From Paenirhizobium naphthalenivorans (lineage in GTDB: Bacteria; Pseudomonadota; Alphaproteobacteria; Rhizobiales; Rhizobiaceae): DNA of 64,000 bases. Below, in pieces: positions 18,124 through 25,976 of this stretch. Where the stretch lies: positions 1 through 64,000 of the forward strand of contig NZ_BJZP01000014.1 in assembly GCF_007992095.1 (NCBI RefSeq), given 5' to 3'. Under the pieces are notes generated by a model. It was not told where the DNA came from and ran no database searches. It saw only the letters and a program-made list of their open reading frames with translations. The number at the start of each line of letters is the position of its first letter. Position 1 is the stretch's first letter. The position numbers were made by a program, and so were the translations under genes.

Positions 18124-18523
18124 GAGCCCCCTCCCCTTGCCTCTGCGCGAACCCAACCTGCTTTGTCAGACTGTCGCGCATCTGTGGCTCGAGGCTGCTG
18201 ATCGTCGCACCGGTTGCTCCGAACAGGCCGACGATCTGGGTTGCACCCAGCAGAACGCCGCCGACGAGTGCGATGTAGCAAAGCCGTCTGGCAAAGTCGT
18301 TGAGCTCACCGCCGAAGATCAGCATCCCGCCCGCGATCGCGACGGCAGCGAGCGCAATGAAGCCGGCGACAGGACCCGTGATCGATTGCTGGATCTGTTG
18401 CAGCGGCGACTCCCAGGGCAGGCCGCCGCCACCCGATGATGCAAGTGCCGGCGGGGCCATGGCGATCAATGCCAGCAGAGCAACCGCGCCGCCGGCCACT
18501 GCGTGATGATGCTTACGCTGCAT
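18116..18523 (-). CDS. trbC: Conjugal transfer pilin TrbC (VirB2-like)
   Basis: A 135-residue prepilin. It has a long signal peptide ending in an AMAPPALAS-type cleavage region, then two hydrophobic helices ([20 protein letters not shown] and [20 protein letters not shown]) separated by a short polar loop. This is the VirB2/TrbC pilin layout; such pilins are processed and often cyclised. Start ATG 18523 (or 18535) overlaps the trbB end. Confidence 0.92.
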   Translation of the reverse strand: MQRKHHHAVAGGAVALLALIAMAPPALASSGGGGLPWESPLQQIQQSITGPVAGFIALAAVAIAGGMLIFGGELNDFARRLCYIALVGGVLLGATQIVGLFGATGATISSLEPQMRDSLTKQVGFAQRQGEGAHG

Positions 18524-19484
18524 GACTATCCTCATCGATCTGGGCATAGTGTTCAGTCTGGTACGTCGAGCCCTTGAAGCCTTCGACATGGATCACGTCG
18601 CGGACACGCCGGCCGCGGCCGGTCCGCTCGATGGAGACGACGAGGTCGACGGCTTCGCCGATCACCTCGCGCATGGGCTGCTGGCTGGCTTCCGCCGTGA
18701 GCTGTTCGAGGCGACGCAAGGCGGACATCGCCGTGTTGGAATGCACGGTCGTGACACCGCCGGGGTGGCCGGTGTTCCACGCTTTGAGTAGTGTGAGGGC
18801 GGCGCCGTCGCGGACTTCGCCGACAATGATCCTGTCCGGACGCAAACGCATGGTGCTCTTAAGGAGTCGTGCCATGTCGACGCTGTCGCTCGTATGGAGA
18901 GAGACCGCGTTTTCGGCCGCGCATTGGATCTCGGCGGTATCCTCCAGGATCACCATACGATCCTCCGGCGCGGTCTCGACGATCTCCGCGATGACGGAGT
19001 TCGCGAGCGTCGTCTTGCCGGAACCTGTGCCGCCCGAGATGACGATGTTCATGCGTGACGAGATCGCGCTCCTGATGACCGAGGCCTGCGCTTCGGTCAT
19101 CACCTTGTTCTTCACATAGTCGTCGAGTGGAATGAGGCGCGACGCGCGACGGCGGATCGTGAAGGTCGGCGCAGAGACCACCGGGGGAAGAAGACCCTCG
19201 AACCGGTGGCCGCCGATCGGCAGCTCCCCGGATATGATCGGCTGCTCGTGGTCGGCCTCGGACTGAAGCGAATGGGCGACACTGCCGATGACGACTTCCG
19301 CCGCGGCCCGGGTCATTCCTCCGGCCGGAGCTACGCCATGGCCAAGTCGCTCGATGAACAGCCGTCCGTCAGGGTTCAGCATGATCTCGACAACGCTCGC
19401 ATCGTCGAGGGCGACGCAGAGTTCGTCTCCGAGGGCATCCTGCAGCTTGCGGACCAGGCGGGGATGGGAGCGGAGCTGGGTCAC
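18513..19484 (-). CDS. trbB: Conjugal transfer ATPase TrbB (VirB11-like)
   Basis: A 323-residue hexameric traffic ATPase. An N-terminal domain is followed by Walker A ([12 protein letters not shown]) near residue 150, an Asp box ([11 protein letters not shown]), Walker B ([19 protein letters not shown]) near 210 and a His box ([11 protein letters not shown]). VirB11-like ATPases energise pilus assembly and DNA transfer. The ATG overlaps the traI stop as ATGA, a strong sign of translational coupling. First trb gene after traI, as in Ti plasmids. Confidence 0.95.
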   Translation of the reverse strand: MTQLRSHPRLVRKLQDALGDELCVALDDASVVEIMLNPDGRLFIERLGHGVAPAGGMTRAAAEVVIGSVAHSLQSEADHEQPIISGELPIGGHRFEGLLPPVVSAPTFTIRRRASRLIPLDDYVKNKVMTEAQASVIRSAISSRMNIVISGGTGSGKTTLANSVIAEIVETAPEDRMVILEDTAEIQCAAENAVSLHTSDSVDMARLLKSTMRLRPDRIIVGEVRDGAALTLLKAWNTGHPGGVTTVHSNTAMSALRRLEQLTAEASQQPMREVIGEAVDLVVSIERTGRGRRVRDVIHVEGFKGSTYQTEHYAQIDEDSHAA

Positions 19485-20119
19485 GCCGCACTCCTGATCG
19501 AAGCGGTGTCGCTTCGTGTGATCGCCGAATGGTAGCCTGCCGGGCAGACACGCTCGAAGCTCGCGTGGTCAGCCGGAAGGCTTCCGGCTACCGCCATCGT
19601 GTTGCCGATCGCGGCAGGTTCGCCGAGCCGCTTCATCGGCCATCCGGCGCGGTTCAGGATGCGTTCGAAGCGAAGGTCTGTGGCGGTGACGATTTCGGTG
19701 TAGCCGTTCGCTATCGACCACTCGATGATGCCCGCGAACATCGTGAGCGTCGCCAGATGCAACTGGCCCCCTCCCCTGCCAGCTTCAAGGGAAGTATCGA
19801 CGCAGAAGCGTGAGCTCTCGACCATCCCTGGGTGCGCATCAAGCGAGCCGTTGGCCAGCAGTCCGGGAAAGGTTTGATCGAGCATGGTCGGACCGGACGC
19901 AGGAAGTAGGCGGGCGCAGCCGGCGATCCGGTCGGTCGCGTCGACTGCCAGGACATAGGTCGGACTGACCTCGTCATACTGATCTCGCTCCTCGCCGGCT
20001 GAGATCGTCACGTCCCAGCCCAGACGTGATCCAAAGACGGTCGCGCGAAGGCGGCGCATCTGTGTGAGTAAGCTGGAATGCCTCTGGTAGAGGTCGGGAG
20101 AGACGGCAAGTATGCGCAT
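19481..20119 (-). CDS. traI: Acyl-homoserine-lactone synthase TraI (LuxI family)
   Basis: 212 residues, the usual length. From ATG 20119 the invariant LuxI residues fall at their canonical places: R25, F29, W35, D46, D49, R70, E101 and R104 (motifs RLRATVFGSRLGWDV, ERDQYDE, CARLLP, ESSRFCVDT). The enzyme makes an acyl-HSL from SAM and acyl-ACP. In Ti plasmids the product is 3-oxo-C8-HSL; chain length here cannot be read from sequence. It is the promoter-proximal gene of the trb operon, preceded by two TraR-type boxes, so a positive feedback loop is likely. No traR or traM lies in this window. Confidence 0.94.
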   Translation of the reverse strand: MRILAVSPDLYQRHSSLLTQMRRLRATVFGSRLGWDVTISAGEERDQYDEVSPTYVLAVDATDRIAGCARLLPASGPTMLDQTFPGLLANGSLDAHPGMVESSRFCVDTSLEAGRGGGQLHLATLTMFAGIIEWSIANGYTEIVTATDLRFERILNRAGWPMKRLGEPAAIGNTMAVAGSLPADHASFERVCPAGYHSAITRSDTASIRSAA

Positions 20120-20178
20120 GATCCACTCCATGAGAATCGAACTGCGCATACCAAGACCATCACGACTCACGTGTGGCT

Positions 20179-20196
20179 ATGTGCAGATTTGCACCT
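20179..20196. promoter_or_regulatory. tra box 1 (TraR/LuxR-type operator), traI-proximal
   Basis: ATGTGCAGATTTGCACCT matches the 18-bp Ti tra-box dyad (ATGTGCAGATCTGCACAT) at 15 of 18 positions. Its centre lies 68 bp upstream of the traI start codon, consistent with activation of traI-trb by a TraR-like protein bound to acyl-HSL. Confidence 0.85.
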
Positions 20197-20200
20197 CAGT

Positions 20201-20214
20201 GATTCTGCAGAATC
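20201..20214. promoter_or_regulatory. Perfect 14-bp palindrome between the tra boxes
   Basis: GATTCTGCAGAATC is a perfect dyad only 4 bp from tra box 1. It shares the CTGCAG heart with a relaxed tra box but lacks the flanking consensus. It could be an extra regulator site or a degenerate box. Seen directly; role unknown. Confidence 0.5.
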
Positions 20215-20257
20215 AGCATCTATTGCGGCGGAGGAGATCAATGAATGTGTGGATGAG

Positions 20258-20275
20258 ATATGCAGATCTGCATTT
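20258..20275. promoter_or_regulatory. tra box 2 (TraR/LuxR-type operator), repA-proximal
   Basis: ATATGCAGATCTGCATTT contains a perfect 12-bp core dyad (TGCAGATCTGCA) and matches the Ti tra box at 15 of 18. It is centred 79 bp from box 1 and about 213 bp upstream of repA. In Ti plasmids the equivalent divergent region lets TraR activate both trb and repABC, raising copy number during quorum induction. Confidence 0.85.
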
Positions 20276-20365
20276 CGGGCCCGGCCCGGCTAGCCTCGCC
20301 AATGGCGCTAAGATGCTGGTTCATATAGGTAAATATGCGTTATGAGAGTATTTGGTTCAGACGCA

Positions 20366-20382
20366 TTAACCTTTCGTTAACC
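20366..20382. promoter_or_regulatory. CtrA-like box upstream of repA
   Basis: TTAACCTTTCGTTAACC fits the CtrA consensus TTAA-N7-TTAA exactly, about 100 bp upstream of the repA start. CtrA is the alphaproteobacterial cell-cycle regulator. This would link plasmid replication or partition expression to the cell cycle, if real; a short motif like this can also occur by chance. Confidence 0.4.
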
Positions 20383-20479
20383 TTAAACCGCTGGACGCGT
20401 GGCTGGAATCATGCGTTATCCTTGACGGCAAAAGGGCATTAGATCGGCCATTGGCCGTCAGGAAGGTCTAGTAGCAACA

Positions 20480-21691
20480 ATGTCGAATCTAGCTAGAGCA
20501 CAGATCAGTGAGGATCCGGCCGACAAGATCATTCGTCACGCGAGGACCCTGTCAGGCGAATTGCAAGCGCGGCGCGAGCAAATGTATCCACCCAACGCGC
20601 AGAAACAGCTTCGGTACTTCCTCACGAATGAAGTCTCCAAGCTCACGAACATTCCAGAGTCGACGCTGCGGACTATGTCAATAGAGGGTAAGGGTCCTGT
20701 CCCGGCGCGACTTGAGAACAACCATCGTGCCTACACTTTAGAACAGATCAATGAGCTACGCGAGATATTCGCAGAGGCTCGGCCATCCGACGCCCGCAGA
20801 TTCTTACCGCGCCGACGGAGTGGCGAGCACTTGCAGGTGTTGGCTGTCGCAAATTTCAAAGGGGGTAGCGCGAAAACAACAACGAGTGCGCACCTTGCGC
20901 ACTATCTCGCGCTGCACGGCTTCAGGGTTTTAGCCATTGACCTGGATCCGCAAGCATCTCTTTCAGCTATGTTTGGCGCGCAGCCAGAAATGGATGTCGG
21001 CGACAATGAGACGATTTATGGAGCGTTGCGGTACGACGGAGACCGTCGGGCGATGCGCGACATCATTCGGCCAACATACTTCTCCGGGATTGATCTAATT
21101 CCCGGCAATATTGAGGTTATGGAATACGAGCACGAAACGCCGCGGGCTCTTGCCGATCGACGAATTGGAACCGGCGAAATCTTCTTTGAGCGCCTTCGGC
21201 TTGCAATCGCCGAGGTGGAAAACGATTACGATATCGTAGTGCTGGATACCCCCCCTTCCCTCGGCTTCCTCACGCTTGGGGCAATCTATGCGGCCACCGG
21301 GCTTATCGTTACCGTGCATCCCGCAATGCTGGACGTGATGTCGATGAGCCAGTTTCTATTGATGATGGGGGACCTGATCGGTGTCATTCGAGATGCCGGC
21401 GCAAAGATGCAACAGGACTTCCTTCGCTATCTCGTTACTCGTCACGATCCTAACGACCAGTCACAAGTGCACGTCGTCGGAATGATGCGCAGCCTGTTCG
21501 GGGATGACGTACTGACACCGACCGCCGTGGAAAGCAGCGCGGTTGAGACTGCGGGTCTAGCGAAGCGGACGCTCTATGAACTCGAACCGGGGAACATTGG
21601 CGCTAACACTGTTAAGCGGGCGCGGGAATCGATTGACGCTGTCAATCAACGAATTGTCGAGCTGATCGAGCGAAGCTGGGGTAGGCCATGA
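20480..21691 (+). CDS. repA: Plasmid partition ATPase RepA (ParA family)
   Basis: A 403-residue protein of the repABC type. The N-terminal DNA-binding part includes LTNEVSKLTNIPESTLRTMS, followed by a ParA ATPase domain with the deviant Walker A motif (KGGSAKTTTS, residues 127-136), A-prime (LAIDLDPQASLS) and Walker B (YDIVVLDTPPSLG). RepA segregates the plasmid with RepB and, in known repABC units, represses the operon promoter. Divergent from traI with two tra boxes between. The ATGA overlap with repB indicates coupled translation. Confidence 0.96.
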   Translation: MSNLARAQISEDPADKIIRHARTLSGELQARREQMYPPNAQKQLRYFLTNEVSKLTNIPESTLRTMSIEGKGPVPARLENNHRAYTLEQINELREIFAEARPSDARRFLPRRRSGEHLQVLAVANFKGGSAKTTTSAHLAHYLALHGFRVLAIDLDPQASLSAMFGAQPEMDVGDNETIYGALRYDGDRRAMRDIIRPTYFSGIDLIPGNIEVMEYEHETPRALADRRIGTGEIFFERLRLAIAEVENDYDIVVLDTPPSLGFLTLGAIYAATGLIVTVHPAMLDVMSMSQFLLMMGDLIGVIRDAGAKMQQDFLRYLVTRHDPNDQSQVHVVGMMRSLFGDDVLTPTAVESSAVETAGLAKRTLYELEPGNIGANTVKRARESIDAVNQRIVELIERSWGRP

Positions 21692-22689
21692 GCAAGCAAA
21701 CGGGCCGAAAATCGATCCTCGCAAGCTTCGCGTCTTACACGCCACAGCAAAATGAGGCAGAGGCCCCGAACGCCGCAGGCGAGGCGACGACATCGTCGTC
21801 GCGTGTTGCAGGGGTGATTGGGGCCACGCAGCGCACGCTTGCAGAGTTGCGGGAAGAGAGAGATGAACTCAAGGCGCTCGTCGCGGCCAGCGGCGAGGTG
21901 GAGCTTGATCCGGAAACGGTCGATCCCTCGCCTTTTCCTGACCGCCTAAATGACGACGACGATGCGGAATTCGAAGCGTTCAAGGCGCTTATTGCCTCTG
22001 AAGGGCAGGTAATGCCCATCCTGGTGCGGCGGCATCCCGCAGATCCGGCTCGATATCAGGTGAGCTATGGTCACCGGCGACTGCGTGCCGCGCGGGAGCT
22101 GGGGCTGAAGGTTAGAGCGAAGATCGAAAGTCTCGACGACCGTCAACTCGTTATTGCCCAAGGCATAGAGAATTCTGCGCGCCAAGACCTTAGCTGGGCA
22201 GAGAAGGCACTATTCGTCACTGGAATGGACTCCGCTGGTGTAAAGGCACGCGATATCCGGGCGGCTCTGGCGGTTGATGATCCCGAACTGGCGAGGTTCA
22301 GATCGGTTTGCCGAGCCGTGCCGGAAGATGTGATGAGGGCAATCGGGCGAGCACCGAAAGCTGGGCGTACACGCTGGACCGCATTGGCAAAATCCTGCTC
22401 GGATGGAGATGCTATCGCCCGAGTTCGAGAAACCTTGGCAGCTGCCAAGGTTTCAAAATCCGATGATCGGTTTGTTCTGGCATTGAACGCCGCTGCTGCA
22501 AAGACGCGCAGAAAGGCGGAAACGGTGACGGTCGCAGATGATAGCGGCCGCAAGCTTGGAATAGCCAGCTTCAAGCCGACGGAAGTAAAGATAACATTCA
22601 ATCCGTCCGTTGCGCCCGGGTTTGCCGACTTCATGCAGAGCGAATTGCCTGCGCTGGTGGAGCGGTACAAAACGACACGAGATTCATAA
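21688..22689 (+). CDS. repB: Plasmid partition protein RepB (ParB family)
   Basis: A 333-residue ParB-type protein. The RepB N-terminus (MSKQTGRKSILASFASY) precedes the ParB nuclease-like motif region (QVMPILVRRHP, VSYGHRRLRAARELG, IAQGIENSARQDLSWAEKAL) at about 105-175 and a helix-turn-helix after it. RepB binds palindromic parS and works with RepA. One 26-bp palindrome (22429-22454) lies inside this gene, encoding about residues 248-256 (ETLAAAKVS); a near-identical one lies immediately after the stop. Start overlaps repA by 4 nt. Confidence 0.96.
   Translation: MSKQTGRKSILASFASYTPQQNEAEAPNAAGEATTSSSRVAGVIGATQRTLAELREERDELKALVAASGEVELDPETVDPSPFPDRLNDDDDAEFEAFKALIASEGQVMPILVRRHPADPARYQVSYGHRRLRAARELGLKVRAKIESLDDRQLVIAQGIENSARQDLSWAEKALFVTGMDSAGVKARDIRAALAVDDPELARFRSVCRAVPEDVMRAIGRAPKAGRTRWTALAKSCSDGDAIARVRETLAAAKVSKSDDRFVLALNAAAAKTRRKAETVTVADDSGRKLGIASFKPTEVKITFNPSVAPGFADFMQSELPALVERYKTTRDS
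22429..22454. other. 26-bp perfect palindrome inside repB (parS candidate)
   Basis: Left half GAAACCTTGGCAG is followed directly by its exact complement. Its central 24 bp are identical to the palindrome after repB. RepB-family proteins bind palindromes near or within repABC, so these two are the best parS candidates. The sequence does not fit the common GTT-N4-GC-N4-AAC repABC parS pattern, suggesting a distinct incompatibility group. Confidence 0.7.
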
Positions 22690-22712
22690 ACCTTGGCAGC
22701 TGCCAAGGTTTA
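22687..22712. other. 26-bp perfect palindrome after repB (parS candidate)
   Basis: Left half TAAACCTTGGCAG is followed directly by its exact complement. It includes the repB stop codon and is 232 bp from the start of the intragenic copy. It lies at the head of the repB-repC intergenic region, a usual place for parS in repABC plasmids. Its hairpin form could also affect repC readthrough. Confidence 0.75.
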
Positions 22713-22766
22713 ATGCGTTGCCGATCCGCCCGATCGGTGTGGAAAGAGGAGCGGAAGCGAAGAAAG

Positions 22767-22821
22767 GTAAAAAGAAAGGCCCCCGAGCGGCGAACCATCC
22801 GAGAGCCTTGTTCCTTGTAGC
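22767..22821 (-). ncRNA. Antisense ctRNA of repABC (inc-alpha type)
   Basis: The minus strand carries a promoter (22828-22856) followed about 50-55 nt later by a strong intrinsic terminator: a stem beginning AAGGCTCTCGG pairs with TCGGGGGCCTT, then TTTCTTTTT. Size, position between repB and repC, and antisense orientation match the repABC ctRNA. In known plasmids it pairs with the repC leader, favouring premature termination or masking the repC start, and is a main incompatibility determinant. Ends are inferred from the promoter and terminator. Confidence 0.85.
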
Positions 22822-22827
22822 AAAGAG

Positions 22828-22856
22828 ACAATAGCCCTCTCTGATTCGGCTGTCAA
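22828..22856 (-). promoter_or_regulatory. Promoter of the antisense ctRNA
   Basis: On the minus strand: TTGACA (-35, 22851-22856), a 17-bp spacer and TATTGT (-10, 22828-22833). This is near-consensus sigma-70 and would start transcription near 22821, fitting a constitutive antisense RNA. Confidence 0.85.
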
Positions 22857-22914
22857 ATCCGAACATCGTTGACTGCGGTGCATTTCGTTTTGCCCCTCGC
22901 TCAAAGGCGAAGGT

Positions 22915-24234
22915 ATGAGAGAGACTATTGTAGCGACGCCCTTTGGGCGGCGGCCGATGACGCTTAGCCAGATTTCTAGGCAGATGGCAGCGAAAGCGAT
23001 CAAGCCGGACACCGCGGCCCACAAATGGCACGTGTTCAAGGATATCCGAGAGGCGCGGGAACTTATTGGCGCTACAGATCGTGGGCTGGCGATCCTCAAC
23101 GCGCTGCTCACCTTCCATCCGGAAACAACCCTTGCAGGCGACGCTGAGCTTGTCGTCTGGCCGTCGAACGAGCAGCTTATGGCGCGGGCGAACGGCATGC
23201 CGGCAACGACGCTACGCCGACATCTCGCAGTGCTGGTCGACTGCGGTCTTATCATCCGCCGCGACAGCCCCAACGGGAAGCGCTTCGCCCGCAAGGGTAG
23301 GAGCGGAGAGATTGAGCAGGCTTATGGCTTCGACCTCTCCCCGATCGTCGCCCGCGCGGAAGAGTTTAAGGATCTGGCTGAGGCTGTTCGGGACGAGAAG
23401 AAGGCTTTCCGGGTCGCCAAGGAGCAATTGACTCTCCTGCGTCGGGATATTGTCAAGCTTATCGACGTTGGCATTGAGGAGCGTGTTCCCGGCAACTGGG
23501 GCAGGGTGCAGCAGAGCTATCAGGCTATCGTCGGCCGCCTTCCGCGGTCTGCACCCAGACAGACCGTCGAGGAGGTTTGCATGGACCTCCATGGGTTATG
23601 CTCGGAAATTCGAGACGTATTGGAATCTTTTGCAAAAACACAGAATCTGGACGCCAATGAGTCCCATTTCGGACGTCACATACAGAATTCAAATCCAGAC
23701 TCTATATCTGAATCTGAATACAGCTTTGGAAAAGAAGATGAAGCGGGCGGCAACGCTGCCGAAACCGACAACGTGCGGAGCCTGCCGAGGCGGGATCTAC
23801 CATTGGGGATCGTGCTGGATGCCTGCCCGGAAATCCGCGAGCTGGCGCAAGGAGGGGTAATCCGGCACTGGCGCGACTTGCTGGCCGCGGCGGAGGTCGC
23901 CCGGCCGATGCTGGGGATCAGCCCGAGCGCCTGGCGGGAAGCTTGCGAGGTCATCGGCGAGCAGCATGCCGCGATTACGCTGGCCGGGATCTACCAGAGG
24001 GCCGGCCAGATCAACAACGCCGGTGGCTATTTGCGCAGCCTGACAGACCGCGCCAGAGATGGGAAGTTCTCGACCTGGCCGATGGTCATGGCCTTGCTTC
24101 GGGCTAAGCTTGATGCGCAGAAGGCGGCGGACACCCTGGATAGGGGCCGATCGAATGATGCGGCCGAAGCCGGAGATCGGCTGCAGGTGTCGGATTCGCT
24201 GTTGAAGAGCCTGCAGAGGCCGAAATCGCGATGA
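22915..24234 (+). CDS. repC: Plasmid replication initiator RepC
   Basis: A 439-residue RepC with the typical start (GRRPMTLSQISRQMAAKAI), winged-helix DNA-binding N-domain to about 165 (NEQLMARANGMPATTLRRHL) and C-domain (SPSAWREACEVIGEQHAAIT, AGGYLRSLTDRARDGKF). RepC initiates replication, and the origin lies within its own gene in this family. It starts 225 bp after repB with the antisense RNA in between, so expression is expected to be limited by that RNA. SD is weak (GAAGG). Confidence 0.96.
   Translation: MRETIVATPFGRRPMTLSQISRQMAAKAIKPDTAAHKWHVFKDIREARELIGATDRGLAILNALLTFHPETTLAGDAELVVWPSNEQLMARANGMPATTLRRHLAVLVDCGLIIRRDSPNGKRFARKGRSGEIEQAYGFDLSPIVARAEEFKDLAEAVRDEKKAFRVAKEQLTLLRRDIVKLIDVGIEERVPGNWGRVQQSYQAIVGRLPRSAPRQTVEEVCMDLHGLCSEIRDVLESFAKTQNLDANESHFGRHIQNSNPDSISESEYSFGKEDEAGGNAAETDNVRSLPRRDLPLGIVLDACPEIRELAQGGVIRHWRDLLAAAEVARPMLGISPSAWREACEVIGEQHAAITLAGIYQRAGQINNAGGYLRSLTDRARDGKFSTWPMVMALLRAKLDAQKAADTLDRGRSNDAAEAGDRLQVSDSLLKSLQRPKSR
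23620..23760. other. AT-rich segment in repC, probable oriV
   Basis: A clearly AT-rich stretch in the middle of repC (codons about 235-280) with runs such as TCTTTTGCAAAAACACAGAA and TCTATATCTGAATCTGAAT, unlike the GC-rich surroundings. In studied repABC plasmids the replication origin is an AT-rich region at this place within repC. Assigned by position and composition only. Confidence 0.65.
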
Positions 24235-24245
24235 AGGCCGTGCGG

Positions 24246-25145
24246 CTATCCGGTGCTGGAAATCAGTCCCGATCGGCGGGCACGGTCGATCAGGTTCTTC
24301 ACGGAAGAGGGCGACCATTTCGAGCCACCGCGCGGGGTTCGCTCGTGCAACCTTTCGAGCTGCCCCGCGATTTCGCGCAGCGTCAGGTCCGGGTTCGACG
24401 AATGAATGCCGGCGACCAGCGTCATCAACCGATCCTCGGGCAGACGGGGAGGGGACTTGCGAAGCAGAGCCGGATCGGCCATGCGCTGCGCGACCATCCA
24501 CTTCACGGCGCGACGAAGGCGTTCCGGCGTCCAGTCGAGGCCGCGCTGCTTGAGCACTCGGGCGATGTCGTCCCAGGTATGATCCGGTCGCATGCGCCGA
24601 ACCGTTGGAAGCCATTGGTTGGCGGAAGCCTGGATGCGATCGCCGTAAGCCGCTTTCTGCACCGCGGTCATTTTGGCCAGCGCCTCGGGGCGCTTTTCCC
24701 GGATGCCGGGGTTGCCGGGCAGCCGGCCCTTCGCTTTTGCGGCCTTGATGCCTGCCTTGGTTCGCTCGGAGATCAGCGCGCGTTCGAGCTGCGCCACGGC
24801 GCCGAGCACCTGGAGCGAAAACATTCCCTGCGGCGTGGCCGTATCGATCGGATCGCGCAGCGAACGAAAATGCGCATTCTTCGCCGTCAGATCCTCGATT
24901 ACTTCGAGCAGATGGCTGACGGAGCGCGCGAGACGGTCGAGCCGCACGACCACGAGCGTGTCGCCGGCGCTGATCTCTCGTAGCAGCTTGGCAAGGGCAG
25001 GACGCGCCCGCGATGCGCCGGAACCGTGCTCTTGGACGATGACGTCACAGCCGGCCGAGCGGAGCTCGATCTCCTGAGCCTCTGTCGCCTGCTCTTCAGT
25101 GGAGACTCGTGCGTAGCCGATAAGCTGGCCCCTCACCTGTTTCAT
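24246..25145 (-). CDS. Serine recombinase (resolvase/invertase)
   Basis: A 299-residue protein. The resolvase catalytic domain is complete: LIGYARVSTEEQ with the nucleophilic Ser near residue 15, GSGASRARPALAKLL, VVRLDRLARSVSHLLEVI and the helix-E motif ISERTKAGIKAAKAKGR. After it comes a longer C-terminal region (about 150-299) with two HTH-like segments. It is convergent with repC, ending 11 bp from it. Plasmid-borne resolvases next to rep genes usually resolve multimers. Longer than a Tn3 resolvase (about 185), so a different DNA-binding tail is used. Confidence 0.9.
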   Translation of the reverse strand: MKQVRGQLIGYARVSTEEQATEAQEIELRSAGCDVIVQEHGSGASRARPALAKLLREISAGDTLVVVRLDRLARSVSHLLEVIEDLTAKNAHFRSLRDPIDTATPQGMFSLQVLGAVAQLERALISERTKAGIKAAKAKGRLPGNPGIREKRPEALAKMTAVQKAAYGDRIQASANQWLPTVRRMRPDHTWDDIARVLKQRGLDWTPERLRRAVKWMVAQRMADPALLRKSPPRLPEDRLMTLVAGIHSSNPDLTLREIAGQLERLHERTPRGGSKWSPSSVKNLIDRARRSGLISSTG

Positions 25146-25329
25146 GCCGGTCTCGTTTGAAGATCGAGCAGACCCGATATGACGACGTGAGCGACATTTC
25201 GCGAAAACGTGTCAATGAAATCGAAAAATGGCGACATATTCCCCTCGGCGCGTGCTCTGTAGGATAGGCAGGCCTGAGCTTCCGTTGAACCAGCTTCGCA
25301 AAGCTCTCTAAGCCGGAATATCTGGTCGT

Positions 25330-25728
25330 TCAGGACACGAGCCGCGCTGCTTGTCCTTGTTCCGTCAACAGTTCGACGGCCTGCTTATCAAACGAGACAA
25401 ACGTTTCGCCGCCCAGCCAATTGCCCTCATAGGCCATGATACCATCCGCAAAATCACCGCCGGCTTCGAGGATGGCAAGCCCGGCTTCAACCGCAGGACG
25501 GTTCATGACGACATTGCCTGCATCCAGCAAGTCGCGAATTGTTACGGCTACATCTGCTTTTGGCAGCTTGGCGCCGCGGCGCAGTATCCAAACGAGTTCG
25601 CATAGGCAGGGCAAGGAAACCGCGATCAGTGATGCCTCTTTCAGCAGTTTGCTGGCAGTCTCCGCTTGCTTTGCATCGTCCTGCAAAACGGCGCGAACCA
25701 GGACATTCGTATCGACGGAGATTTTCAT
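25330..25728 (-). CDS. vapC: PIN-domain toxin, VapC-like
   Basis: A 132-residue PIN domain. The acidic metal-binding residues sit in the usual places: Asp in MKISVDTNVLVRA, Glu in LCELVWIL, Asp in GGDFADGIMAYE and Asp near the end (FVSFDKQAVELL). VapC toxins are Mg-dependent RNases that often cut tRNA or rRNA. ATG 25728 overlaps the antitoxin stop by 4 nt (ATGA), so it is the second gene of a toxin-antitoxin operon. A stabilising role for the plasmid is likely. Confidence 0.9.
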   Translation of the reverse strand: MKISVDTNVLVRAVLQDDAKQAETASKLLKEASLIAVSLPCLCELVWILRRGAKLPKADVAVTIRDLLDAGNVVMNRPAVEAGLAILEAGGDFADGIMAYEGNWLGGETFVSFDKQAVELLTEQGQAARLVS

Positions 25729-25976
25729 TCGTCTCCCGCCCAACCAGAAGCGGCAATCTCGTTCATTTCTTCGATCGTCAGCGGCTTTTTGACCTTACCA
25801 GCATGCCGGCCGATGAAATTATCAATGGTCCCGGTTGGCCGGGCCGCCTTTACCCGAAGCTCACCCCCCGGGAGCTTGTCGAAGTCGATCCGTTCTCCGG
25901 GCTTGATGCCCAGATGCTGCAGGAGATCCCGCTTCAGCGTGACCTGCCCTTTCATTGTTACGGCTAGTGACGTCAT
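25725..25976 (-). CDS. AbrB/MazE-type antitoxin of the PIN module
   Basis: An 83-residue protein. The N-terminus is a swapped-hairpin AbrB domain (VTMKGQVTLKRDLLQHLGIK then GERIDF); the C-terminal half is a flexible, charged toxin-binding tail (GRHAGKVKKPLTIEEMNEIA). ATG 25976 is favoured over an upstream start because the AbrB fold begins there. It sits first in the operon and probably binds its own promoter, where a short dyad (ACATT-N8-AATGT, 26005-26022) is seen. Confidence 0.88.
   Translation of the reverse strand: MTSLAVTMKGQVTLKRDLLQHLGIKPGERIDFDKLPGGELRVKAARPTGTIDNFIGRHAGKVKKPLTIEEMNEIAASGWAGDE

Noticed and set aside
24246-25145. Resolvase as part of a Tn3-type transposon
   Set aside because: No Tn3 transposase or 38-bp terminal repeats nearby; position beside repC favours a plasmid multimer-resolution role.
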